64,000 nucleotides of DNA from Dimorphilus gyrociliatus. Its lineage: Eukaryota > Annelida > Polychaeta > Dinophilidae. Where the stretch lies: positions 651,167 to 715,166 of the forward strand of contig CAJFCJ010000005.1 of the NCBI GenBank assembly GCA_904063045.1, in the 5' to 3' direction. The notes beneath the pieces are model-generated. The model was not told where the DNA came from. It saw only the letters and a program-made list of their open reading frames with translations, and made no database searches. Numbering within the stretch: the first letter of the stretch is position 1; each line of letters opens with the position of its first letter. Below, piece after piece: positions 25,301 through 36,645 of the stretch. The translations under genes were made by a program, and so were the position numbers.

Positions 25301-28300
25301 AATTATAATTTGCTAATTAACAGACTAACGATACATGTTAAACATTAATCCGCTTCTTAGCAACCGATGATTTATTTATACCGAGTTAATATATCTATTA
25401 TAGGCTTAATAGGTTGCGGGAAAGCGATTATTGGATTTTCAATTCGAGGCCATTGAACGTATGGCAGTATAGTGGAGATGAGGCGAAAGGTGTTCAAGAC
25501 GAAAACAAAAATTGACAAATTAACAAAAGAGCCCAGAGTGTTTGAGTAGGGGAGAGGATAGGAGAGGAGCAGCAAGTACAAACGGTTTGAGGGCAATGAT
25601 ATTTTCGCAGATAGCATACAGCATATACAGTGTATTATAGACACTATACGGAGAGTTTAGTGTAAACTGAAAGACTATACAATGAAATATTATAATTTAT
25701 TAACATAGTGCACTTTTTCTATACATGTACAATGTACAATGTTTGAGCAAGGCGAGAAAGTCTATTTAAGAATTGCATGCTTTGATTGCTTTGATTGATT
25801 TGCGAATATACACGCGCGTATGCGATTACGCTCAATAGCCTTCTATATATATATTCTAATAAGTAGTATTGCGTTTAAACAATTGAATTCTTTCTCCGGT
25901 ATTTTTCGCATTCCTAAAGAAAAGCTCTCGCCTTTCGCTTCTCCTTATTTCCTATTTTCCCACTTTGAATAGGATTTGAAACCGTCTATACTATACACTC
26001 TATACAATACTAGAAAATTCTTTGAAAAGGGACGCAAATGGGAATATCCTAACGTAAGTTGGATCGTATGATGAAATATAAAGATTATCAATAAACAACA
26101 TACGAGAACCGTCAAAAAAAAAGATTTTTGCAACACTAATTCCGTTGCCTAACTGTATTTTGCAGCTGATTGCAGATTGCGTATCGAGAAATTGCTTCTG
26201 GCATAAAATATGGATAAATAGATATACATATTAGTTTACTTTGATCTTATACAGTGTTCTTTGCTGTACACATAGCATTTTTTTTAACCTTCTATCGCGG
26301 GATATTTTATAAGGCGTCTCCTATTCATGCAGTTAACTGTAATGTATTCTATTACAGCCAAATATATATATATATATATATTAGTATGTGTACAGTGTAT
26401 ATATATATATATATATTTTACTCCACTGCAAAAGATAATTTATTAGGATTAAAGCGATTCGGATTAGATGGCGGTTGGAGGGAAAAAAAAGCGAAATGTT
26501 TAGGGTAAATTCCTTGCAATTGCTCTTTAGTAGATTATTTTGAATTATTTTTAGATATCACCTATTTATTTCCTCTCTCAACATAACAAAGTGGCCGCAA
26601 ATTGTATATATTGATCCTCGAAGTGTAAATAAAAATATAGCAAACTAAACAAGATCACTTTATTTACCCGTTTCGTTACATGGTCGATTTGATTGCTTGT
26701 AAAAAAAAAAAAATTCGATTTAGTGATCGAATAGAAGGTTAAAATGAAATTCCATTTACTTATTTACATTACAGGATTATAATGTCAATATCTACCTTCG
26801 ACTCCGGTGGAATGAACCTCGTCTATCTTATGGTCATCATAAGGGATACGAAAATGGCAGTTATACTCTGTCGCACAAACAATTTTCCAAGCTTTGGATT
26901 CCCGATGTATTTATTAAGAATGAAAAGGACGGCAAACTACATGATTTAGTGCTACCGAATCGATTGTTGCGTTTGTACCCTAATGGCAATATTTTGTACA
27001 GTCAAAGACTTAGCTTGACATTAGCATGCGAATTGGATTTGGCTCGTTTTCCTCTTGATAATCAAACGTGTAATTTCGTCTTCGCCAGTTGTAAGTATAA
27101 TTTCAACAATTATTTTTTGCCAAGTAGTCATTTGAAGAGAAAAAAAAAAGCTTTAAAAGTCAAAATAGTAGACAAAGTTGCTTTGTCCTCTGCAGTCCTA
27201 TCGTCTGAGGTGATCTACGAAACACGAAACGCTAAATGGCTTGACATTTACCCCACAACTATCAACCACCAACTTTTACTCTTAATATTCTAATTAGCCG
27301 GCTCACTAACGCTTCGGTTTCGTTTTCTTTTCTATACTCGTTCCGTTGTTCTGAGCAAGAGTTAGAACAATTGGAATTCGTAGCTTTACTTAAAGTAAAG
27401 TGTCGTTTTCTTATTTTCAAACTTGTCAAATAACTTATGGTACTGCTATGAAATGAGATCATGCAAATCAACTTTGAGAAAAAGTTGTTGTTCCCTCGAG
27501 AAAGTTTTCAAACTAGATAAACAGCGTTTAGGGATGACTAAATCATGCAGTCCACCTGCAAAAAAGAATACAGGAAGAACCGGGGACCGGGGAAATTAAA
27601 ACGAGGGCAAGAGAGAGAGAGAGAGAGAGAAAAAAAACAACTCAATTTTTATAACAAATGACGAGTATAGACAGTATCTAGACAAGCGAAGAATAGGCGA
27701 GGCAGGGAGGATGAGCGAGAGAAGTGGGAGGGATTGAAAGGAAAAGCGTAAAAACTACAGCGATACGCAACCAAATAGAGTTTGCGATAAATACAATGAG
27801 AGGGAGAGGAAGACAAAGAGAGGAAGCGAGTGAAGGAGTTAATTGAAAATGATAATTTTGAGAAAGCAACCCGTTGAGTAATAGCTATCAAAAAAAAGAC
27901 GTGATAAAGAGAGAGGTTGACTATTTACATTAATTAAAAAAAGAGAGAAAAGAAATTTACGCTGCTCTTCCTTTTTGTTCTAATAATAGAGGAGCAATTT
28001 GTTGGAAATTGGCCTTATTCAGACGCCAATTCTAGCATCTATTTGCTTTATAATACGCAATATGTTTGACTTTACCTTACGTTCTATAAATAATTGTGTA
28101 TGGTTGGTGTATGTTTTTAAATGAATATCGAATTTTATCTGTTCTCTGTGAAAACGAGTGAGAAAGCCAGAAAAAAGTATAATATCCATTACGTAGATGA
28201 TATATTTGCAATAGTTGACTCAATTGTAGGAATAGGAATAATTGATAGGTTTTACTGGAAATATCATATCATCTTATCGTTACTAGATTTTCACCGATAC

Positions 28301-30346
28301 AATTGTAACGGGTTAAAAAGAAACAGACTTTACGAGGCGACTAAAATTTATTGTACAAGTGAGTGGATTAATGGGGTTGTTAAATTCTTTCAGACGCTCA
28401 TACATTAAAGGATCTGGAAATTCTTTGGGATAACGAAAGAAACGCTACCGCTGTGGCCGAAGGCTTAAAACCACCTGAATTTGAATTGCTTGAAATTAGC
28501 GGTCGTTACTGCACGTCTGGAACGTCGACAGGTACTTATATCTACAAATATTACTTGTTTATATATATACTTTATATACTTGTGTATTTTATACCATATT
28601 TTTTTAAGCTGATTATCTGCGTACGCGTCCGCCGCAAAGTACATTGTATGTATAGGAGAATAAATCTTCGCAATTCAATTGTGTTTAGACGCGTATAGCT
28701 TGTGTTTAGACTTTGGGCGTTGAGAAATGACCAAATTTGTGTGACTATGACCACTTGTATTCGTCGTAATGACCTTTTTTCTCCTTCTCTCTCGCTCTCT
28801 CTCTCGACGTAATCAGGCTAGGAGTAGAGGACAAGGAGGCGTGGCTCGTCACACGAGCATTTTTTTTTTCATTAACGCTTAACCGCAATGGAACTGCGTG
28901 CAATTGTCAAGTAAATTATTTATTTAAATTTTTCCTTAAGTTTATTACTCTTTTGTAGTAAAATAATAAAGAAAACAAATAGACATTATAGAAGCAATGT
29001 AGGCACAAAAATATAGCAGGATATATCTTGTTAGCCATCTTATTGGTCTCAGCTAAGGAGGTGAAGATGAGGAGAAAATGACCTTTATTTTTATCTATCA
29101 TAATATCCTACCTCTTAGCGTTCTATATGTCTTCGAGCAAATTCACATATGCAGCAGTGTGTGGTAATTTGAAATTATAGAGAAAAAGCACAACTTGAAT
29201 TAATTCACCCCGCTGCTTCCTCCTGAAATAGACGCCCCTTCCAGCCATTTCCCAGACACGGCAGTACGCTATCGGAATTTTAATAGGTTTATTAAAGCTG
29301 TATATCGTTTCAAAGTGCTATCCAGACGAGGGTTCCCTAGGTGGGAAAAGCCGACTTATTATCATTCCTCATCCTATTATCTTGTACCAAGGAAAAAAGC
29401 CAATGGCTTAACAATTACCATTGGGACGACATTGTTCGTCTTATGTAATATAGATGTCTGTATAAAAGATGTATCTAAATATGCTAATAGTTTACCTAAC
29501 GAGAAAGCGTTAGACAACCTAATCGGGTATCTCTGGGGTGTCGTATTCGAAAAGGTCCCTCTTAGATAACCTATAGAAAGCAAAAAACAAATCTGCTTCG
29601 AACGATTAGCGAGAAAGAGTGCAGAGAATGAGAAATAGGAGGAAAGGGGAGAAGGAAAAAGCACAAAAAAATCGAGACAGAAAGTCAATATCGACAAAAA
29701 AGAATACTTGAGAGTTTATTTTTCGGGGAGAAAATTATCTCCAAGGACCTTGACTTCCTATAGAACTTGTTTATTTGAATGCTAAATTTAATGTTTATTC
29801 CATGCATTGCGGTGAACAGTTGACTCGTCTAAGTTATATTAAAATTTAATATTATGTAGGAATTCCTTAATTATTTCCGCTTGGTCTACCGTACCAGAGT
29901 TATAATGAATGCTTTGAATCTATTTCAATTTTATAATATCCTTCCCTCGGACTAGAGAAATTCAACCTCTTTCAATATTATTAACTGATTAACTAGCTCT
30001 ATCTGTCCATCTCTCTATGTTGATTTCTTTGTTCAATTTTTGCCCTGGTTCGCTCTGTTCGCCGTTCAACTTAATCTGACATCCGTTGTCTATTATTTAT
30101 TATCGGATGGAATATTTACAAGAATTGTAGCTAAAAAATGAATGAGAGCGTGGAATCATCCTACCTTTTTTTAGATTAACGTTGCTTACATTATATCACC
30201 CTTTCATAGCATTTCCCTTTTCGCTTAGGACAATGTTAATTTGGAAAAGTAGAAACTATTCTTCGATAGAATGACCCTTCTAGGAAATTAACCCTCCTCG
30301 AAAATAAATTTCTAGAATATAACCTTTTCAAGTGTTTGCTCTTAAC

Positions 30347-30388
<42 letters not shown>

Positions 30389-31914
30389 TGTATATGTATT
30401 GAGTGTAGAGAGGTAGAAATGGCAGTAAAAATTGGTTTCGAATGATTCATAAAGTGAGGAAGGAGAGCGGCGGTAAATTTATTTAGTCGGTGCAGATTTA
30501 TTAAAAGGAAATTTAGTAGATGAGAATGTGAAATTGTAGTAATTTAACATTTGCTTCGATTCGTTTTGAATTTCTGCTGAAGCCTTTTTTTCTTCTATGT
30601 CTTCAACAGGAGCCTACGCATGCCTGGAAGCCATTCTTAAATTTCAGCGTAAAGTCAACTATTACCTCATTCAAGTATATTTACCATCTTTGTTGGTTGT
30701 TGTTTTGTCGTGGGTCTCCTTTTGGATCGATACGGATGCCGTACCGGCGAGGATAACATTAGGACTGTTGACAGTCCTAACGATGACTACGCAGAGTTCT
30801 AACTTTGCCGCCAGAATGCCTCGCGTGTCATACGTAAAGGCCATAGATGTTTGGATGGCTATGTGTCTGGTGTTTGTATTTGGCGCTTTAATTGAATATT
30901 CCTTTGTCAACGTCCTTGCGAGAAGAGCAAAGCCAAAACAGGAGAATATGATAGCCGCACTCGTTAAACAAGTACATGTAAGTCTTTTGCATTTCTTTCA
31001 AGTTTCCCAGTAAATTAACAAAAGGTAAAGAGAGACGGTAGCAAGAAGACAAACTAACGAAATTCTTATACCAACAAACCTTTTCGAGATCTCGTTTGTC
31101 GGTTGCAGTTTTCGTCAAACCAACGCATGACCGATAATTTCTTTGCGTGCGATCGCTTTTCGACTTCCGCCGTTTTCAAACAAACGCTTTTTTCAACGCT
31201 TCGTCAATTCCCGGTTGAAGAAACGAACACTGGTTTTGTTCTCTTTTTCAGCCTAATACATTTTTTTTCGCTGACTTTTTTTTTCTCTGAAAATTTACCT
31301 TTTCTTTACTTTGCTTCAGAATCTTTTTGCCTTATTCCTTTCATTCTGCTATGTGCAAAATGTACACGTGCAGATATGCAGATATGCTGATATTAGAGCT
31401 CTCGTGCAGAGATGTTTTCTCGCTTTCTTTCTCGCTGTAGCCGCCCGTTAGAATAATATACAAACGCGAAATATAGTTCAATACGCTAAGTGAATGGTAG
31501 AATAAGAAACGTATACGAAATAAACAAACATATTTACAAAGCAGGAAAGTAAACGTGTTGACAATTTTCAGGTTCATACAAATACAGCGGCGAACGGTGG
31601 TGAGGGGAGGAGATCGCTAGCCAAAGATCCGAAAGGACGAGACGAAGCCGAAACAGAACTTATGCTAAGGTGATTAGAGACTCGTATACGCACATTTACA
31701 CATGAACCTAACTCTTTTGTATATTCTATTAAATAGGGACGGCGATAAGGTGAATACTGCTGTATGCGCTCAGTCCTGTTCGAAGACTATGAAGAACAAA
31801 GCAGGCTTAGTGGATAGATTTAGCAGGTTCATGTTTCCTCTGGCGTTCGGTATTTTTAACTTGTTCTACTGGGTTTTCTACTTGACAAATAAGAGCTCTA
31901 ACCAAAGACGTTGA
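22323..31914 (+). CDS. Anion-selective Cys-loop receptor, GluCl/GlyR group, 7 exons, complete
   Basis: Exons: 22323-22378, 22491-22650, 26775-27090, 28394-28531, 30610-30977, 31572-31669, 31737-31914. All phases agree, giving 1314 bases and 437 residues, normal for the family. These are pentameric neurotransmitter-gated chloride channels. Exon 1 is a signal peptide ([18 protein letters not shown]). Loop A region [12 protein letters not shown] and the Cys-loop [15 protein letters not shown] are in exon 3. Loop C in exons 4/5 ([18 protein letters not shown]) has the second cysteine pair shared by glutamate-gated chloride channels and glycine receptors but not GABA-A receptors. Exon 5 holds M1 ([20 protein letters not shown]), M2 with the anion-selectivity PAR motif ([20 protein letters not shown]) and M3. 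The M3-M4 loop is short; M4 and the stop are in exon 7. M2-M3 ([15 protein letters not shown]) is closest to glycine receptors. The ligand, glutamate or glycine, cannot be decided by eye. Intron 2 is about 4.1 kb, the last only 67 bases. Confidence 0.93.
22651..26774 (+). other. Large intron 2 of the Cys-loop receptor gene
   Basis: About 4.1 kb between a GTAAGT donor and an ACAG acceptor. It includes a GC-richer stretch at about 24526-24844 that is open on both strands, with the words TTATTGGGCGG occurring twice 54 bases apart, and a TA tract at about 26361-26415. I see no nested gene that I can support. Confidence 0.6.
27607..27630. repeat. (GA)n microsatellite in intron 3 of the channel gene
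   Basis: A short GA run ending in an A tract. Confidence 0.9.
30350..30387. repeat. (TA)n microsatellite in intron 4 of the channel gene
   Basis: A TA run about 36 bases long, followed by CTGTATATGTA. Confidence 0.93.
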
Positions 31915-33941
31915 ATTTAAAGAGATTCTACTGCAACAACTGCTGATTATCCTTTACTAAGATGGGAAAACTTCAAATTTATAGACAAACAAACTATAAT
32001 TAAAAGAGAAAAAAATGAAAAAAAGAACAGACAGTAAATACGGTATAGATAAATTGCTAAAGAATTATTTACTACTGTACATACTGTACATTCATCCATG
32101 TATGTGGCCATAATTTATATGTATACGTCAAAATAGTAATAGAGATACAAATACTAATAATACTACTAACGATAGTAATAAGAACAATAATAACGATCAA
32201 AAATAATATTATTATCCATTACAATATCACATAATAAAGCAGAAAAAGAGGAAGAGGAAGAAAAAACTCCTGTGTGTTGTTACTATTAATCGCACAATCC
32301 CGTAACTGGGTACTGGAGTAGCCTGTAGCAAAAAGCTCGTACTTTTTTAAGATAGCTGATGGCCCCCCACCCACCTCATTCCCCCTCTCGCTCCCCCCTC
32401 CCTCAACTAGATACAAGGTTGTTTCCATTTGTTCTTTCAGGGAATTGTCTTCCCTTTCGCAACTCTTTTAGTTGCCTCGTACAAACTGAGAAAGGGGGAA
32501 GAAAAGAAAACGGGGCGAAGGAGAATAAGTGGAAAGAGGAGAAGGAACTGTCTTGAAAATCCGTCGTATACTCTTTTGCTTTATAGAGCCGTCGTATAGT
32601 TTGCATACTCGTGTTTAAAGGACGAAAAACAAATAGAAAAAATACATTATACAAACATTCCTAGTTGATAATTGTTATTAAAGGCGCCGCTCCACATAGC
32701 AGAGTATATATACTATTATATTCAAAGTAAATGATGTAAACCCGGGTATTTAACTGTCAATATTACTTTTATAAATACTGTATAAGTGTAATACACAAAT
32801 GATATATAAAAAAAGAAATCACATACTGCAGCAGAAATCTATTATTATACGTCAGTCGTTGGATGTTCCAATAGTGAATTTGTTGATTTACTCTAATAAA
32901 AAATAAAAATAAATATCCATTTCGCTTCCTTCTCTTTTCTCACTTTAATTTCTTTTCCCAACCCTGACAAACAATGGTCGCTTTCAACTTTAAGGAACTC
33001 GACAAACAATTATGGAAGAGTGGCCAACGGGAGTAGAGGGCAAAAGTTGATATACACTATGTATCTATCCACTAAACATAGCATATCCCAAATGTAAATA
33101 TATTCCAATATACTATATCATAGGTATTTGAATATTTCAATCAACCGACATCGAATCGACTCTTCTTCCTATATTCAGATAGAATAAAGCCTATAAAATA
33201 ATCTCTTTCACCGATACGTTTTCTAATTTATAGACGACTCTGTTTTCTATATTTACTAAATATGAAAACAACATACGAATGTCGAATTTGATATGGCTGC
33301 TGTTTTCTCCATGTCTCCTTCTCATTCTCTATTTATCTTATTGATTTGTGCTTTCGTTATTATGATATCTTTATCGAGCGTTGTTGATTCAATTATATTT
33401 TGTCAGTTGTTGCTCTCTTATATGGCTGGTCAAAGATTGCAGGTTGAGAACAGACTGAAAAATAGATTTCTCTGTTTGATCACCAATTTCTTTTTGAACA
33501 ATTATTATTGAAGAAAGATTAGGAGATTTAGTTTTTTATCTAGAAAGAGCTTATCTGCCTTGATTAAACCTCTTCCGATTTAGGTTCGAAACTCCCTTTA
33601 AAGCTAATATAATACTTTAGATGATCCTTCTTACCTACAGCATCCCTACCCATCCATTAAGTATTTTAAGAATGTATGCTGGCAAAGCGAATTTATAAGG
33701 GAGTGAGCCTGTCTTCCGTTGCGGAAGAAGAAGACAAAAAGTGAGCATTATGAGCATAAAAACAATCCAACTTCCACATTTATAGACAATGTACACACGC
33801 ATATAGATGTATATCTGGTACATTATCTGGTTTGATGTAGATCATATACTGTTAGTATAATTATACTAATAGTAGTAATAGTATTACTCTTTATGATACG
33901 CATGTATATAAATACTGTATATGCAGTTTATGTATATATTA

Positions 33942-33979
<38 letters not shown>

Positions 33980-35770
33980 TGTATATACTGTATATCTATT
34001 TACATGCATATTGTAAACACTGTATAGAAACCTTATGACAAACGCCAACGTGAACATATTTCTGCAGATACAGTAATATTTTGCTTTTTTTTTAATGCAA
34101 ACTGTCGAGCAGACTATTACATAATTTCACTTAAAGTTTCTCCTTAAATGATCGATAAATATGCAAGTATAAAATAACGAAACAGTTTGAAAATAGGTAA
34201 TGCATAAAGAGTATATTGTTACATTATTTAATGTAGTGCTGTATACACCTATATAATCTTATTATATATCTATTTAAGTTGGAGTATTAGAGTACTGTTT
34301 GTAAACATTGTTGCAGATGGCACTAGTTTAATGTTAGCTAAATACAAGGTGAAGCTGCATGAATAAAAAATGAGTAGCGGATGGGAGAAATAGAGAGAGT
34401 GAGAGAGAGTGTGTGTGTGTGTTTGTGTGTGTTGTATGGATTTGGGTTTGTGCTTAATTAAAGAAGTAACGTTAGCCGTCTTCAACAGATAAAATTTTTA
34501 CAAGAATTTATGATAAGGAAACGGGGGGAACAAACTATCGATTTCCCGACTATTCTCTCTCTCTCTTCCCTGCTCCTTTCGCTCCCCTTGCTCTCTTTTC
34601 CTGTCCCACTAAAATTCCCAATCAGATTTATTCTTTATTTACACAAAATAATACAATTTTTTTTAACAAGCAACAAGATTTACTTATTTCCCTTTCATCT
34701 GGTTGATAGGTGAAGAACACAAGCGTCTATACGCGTTGGTACTTTCCTTTAGTTTCCATCTTTCTCTATAATCCAATGCCACACAATAAATTTAATAATT
34801 AACCTAAAAAATTAGTAATATTCCGCCAACGTCGCAAGCCTATTAATAATAGAATAACTTGATTATGGCTAATAGATAGAGAAATAATAAGATGCCCTTC
34901 CTACCGTAGGCCTAGTCGTCATGATATTATCTGCAATATTAATTAATATCCTGTTGCATTCTAATATGCAGCTTTGGCATATTAAAACGTCCCTTAATTA
35001 GACCTTTAGTTTCCTTTATGAGCTTTCAATTCAATAAAAATCTAGGTTGATGCGACGTCGTTAACAACCAACCCTGCCTTGAAACTTTTCAGGCAAGTTT
35101 ATTTATTATTCTGTGTCCTTTTTGACTCTTGAGAATTCTCGACAATCACTTGGCCCATAAATATTGATGGCAAGAAACTTCAACTACAAATTACAATAAA
35201 AACCCGTTAAAGTCCAATGGTTAAGACGCTGTTGAACTTGAAGCAAATCAATTCAAGAATGTACTCGTAGCCTTTTCTCAAATCGCAACAAGAACATTCC
35301 TTAATTAATTAATAAACAAGATTATTGATGTTAGTAACGGTACGTAATCGCATTTACAATTATTTCGGTGTTATCCCTAATTAATTACTATAATTTATTT
35401 ACAGTATTATCCTCGTCCTTCTCTATTCATTCTGAAAACTCGCATAATTTCTCTTCCTTATCCCTAGTATCTTTGTTCGCCTTCTTTCTATCGAAAACAG
35501 CACTAATTCTTTTAACCTATATAAACTTTTCGCTCTTAAATAGGCGTGGCGCCATCTTTGTGCAATTAAATATTTTGCCATTGTAACCGAAGGGAGAAGT
35601 GTTTGTCATGCATTTAGGACTGTAGAAAAACGACCGGGACTAGGAGAAGTAATTGAGAAAGAGAGCGCACCATAGAGAGAAAAAGTAATTTTATTGGAGA
35701 GAAAGAAAAAAAGAGTCAGTAACGTAAAGTTAATAGTATGTGGAAGAGATCCTCTTCTATTTATTTTTAT
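31915..35770. other. Intergenic region between the convergent channel and cadherin genes
   Basis: The 3' UTR of the channel starts here. Candidate AATAAA signals occur near 32232 and 32895. There is a long TA tract at 33936-33985, a GT-rich run at about 34405-34430 and a purine-rich run at 35633-35720. ORFs such as 33293-33511 (+) are hydrophobic but have no family features. Confidence 0.45.
33936..33985. repeat. (TA)n tract with flanking ACTGTATA repeats
   Basis: A TA run of about 40 bases followed by ACTGTATATACTGTATAT. On the other side is ATACTGTATATGCAG, so the tract has inverted-repeat arms. Confidence 0.9.
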
Positions 35771-35771
35771 T
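35766..35771 (-). terminator. Poly(A) signal overlapping the cadherin stop codon
   Basis: The minus strand reads TGAATAAA: AATAAA starts on the last base of the TGA stop. A second AATAAA follows six bases later (35760-35765). If used, the 3' UTR is only some 10-30 bases long. Confidence 0.45.
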
Positions 35772-36645
35772 CAAGCATGAGTACTTCGGCTTGCCTCAGA
35801 GGACGAGACCCATCTTCTCTCGTTAGTTTTCGTATTGTATTCGTACATCTTACCCGTGTCTGTAACGAATTGTTTCAATGAACTCTACTCTATAAGTTCT
35901 CTTTGTTCTCTTTCACAAAAAGAGAAAATAAAACCAATCCAAATGGAAATAATCTATTTACCTGGGTCAAAAGCCGTTCCGTCGAAACCTTTACCGTTGT
36001 TGAAAGTGGGCGTAATTTCGGCCGTCGACGCCATGGATTCAGTAACGTCAGGGGTTCTAGTATTGTTATTTCTAAAGCTAGTCGATTTCGGGGGAATATT
36101 TTTCTTTTGCTGAAATTTTAATTCAAACGCAAAAGTCAAATATTTAATTTGCCTAAATAAAGACTTTTATTATTAGATTTACCTTATTTGGTTCTCGGAT
36201 TAGAAGAGTCGGAGCCACATCGACAGTTGTTAGATTATCTCTGGGTAAAATATTTGCAGGACCCTGAACACTCTTCTTTCTCGGTATAGGTGTAATTACT
36301 CTTGGCGGTTTCTTATGATTCTTATAGAGGCAATAAGATACGATAATTATTATAATAATGAGTATAATAAAGGCGGCGACGGACGAGCAAATAACCACAA
36401 TTAATCCCGTCTGCGTCTCTATCCAAGGTGTCTCTGACGACGATGTCGTTGGGTAAGGTTGAACCTGTTTTATATTGTAATCGGAAAACTCAGATCCAGT
36501 TATCGACGAACTAGGATCTCCAGTGTTCGTGTTTCCCCGCCAGGCAGTTAACAGAACATCTTTATCAATGAAACTCTTGGGATTGTCAACGTTAGATTGC
36601 AGATCACTATTAGAATCACTTAGAGCGTAAACGTATGCAGTTGTT
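35771..36645 (-). CDS. Cadherin stalk end, membrane span and cytoplasmic tail exons
   Basis: Exon 36183-36645 codes a Ser/Thr/Asn-rich stalk, then the span (VVICSSVAAFIILIIIIIIV), a stop-transfer KNHKK and a Pro-rich stretch. Exon 35962-36109 and the last exon 35771-35859 finish a tail of about 140 residues ending near YNTKTNERRWVSSS. The junction D-P-D is restored by a phase-1 join (CCAG|GTAAAT to ACAG|AC). Without splicing, the frame would stop at once in the donor. I see no beta-catenin-type acidic block, so a classical-cadherin role is unlikely. Confidence 0.78.

Noticed and set aside
33293-33511. Plus-strand ORF with a hydrophobic start
   Set aside because: It could pass as a signal peptide, but the rest is AT-driven and has no cysteine pattern or family motif.
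33570-33600. GGTTCGAAACT, like a tRNA B-box
   Set aside because: No A-box, acceptor stem or cloverleaf can be formed with the flanking sequence.
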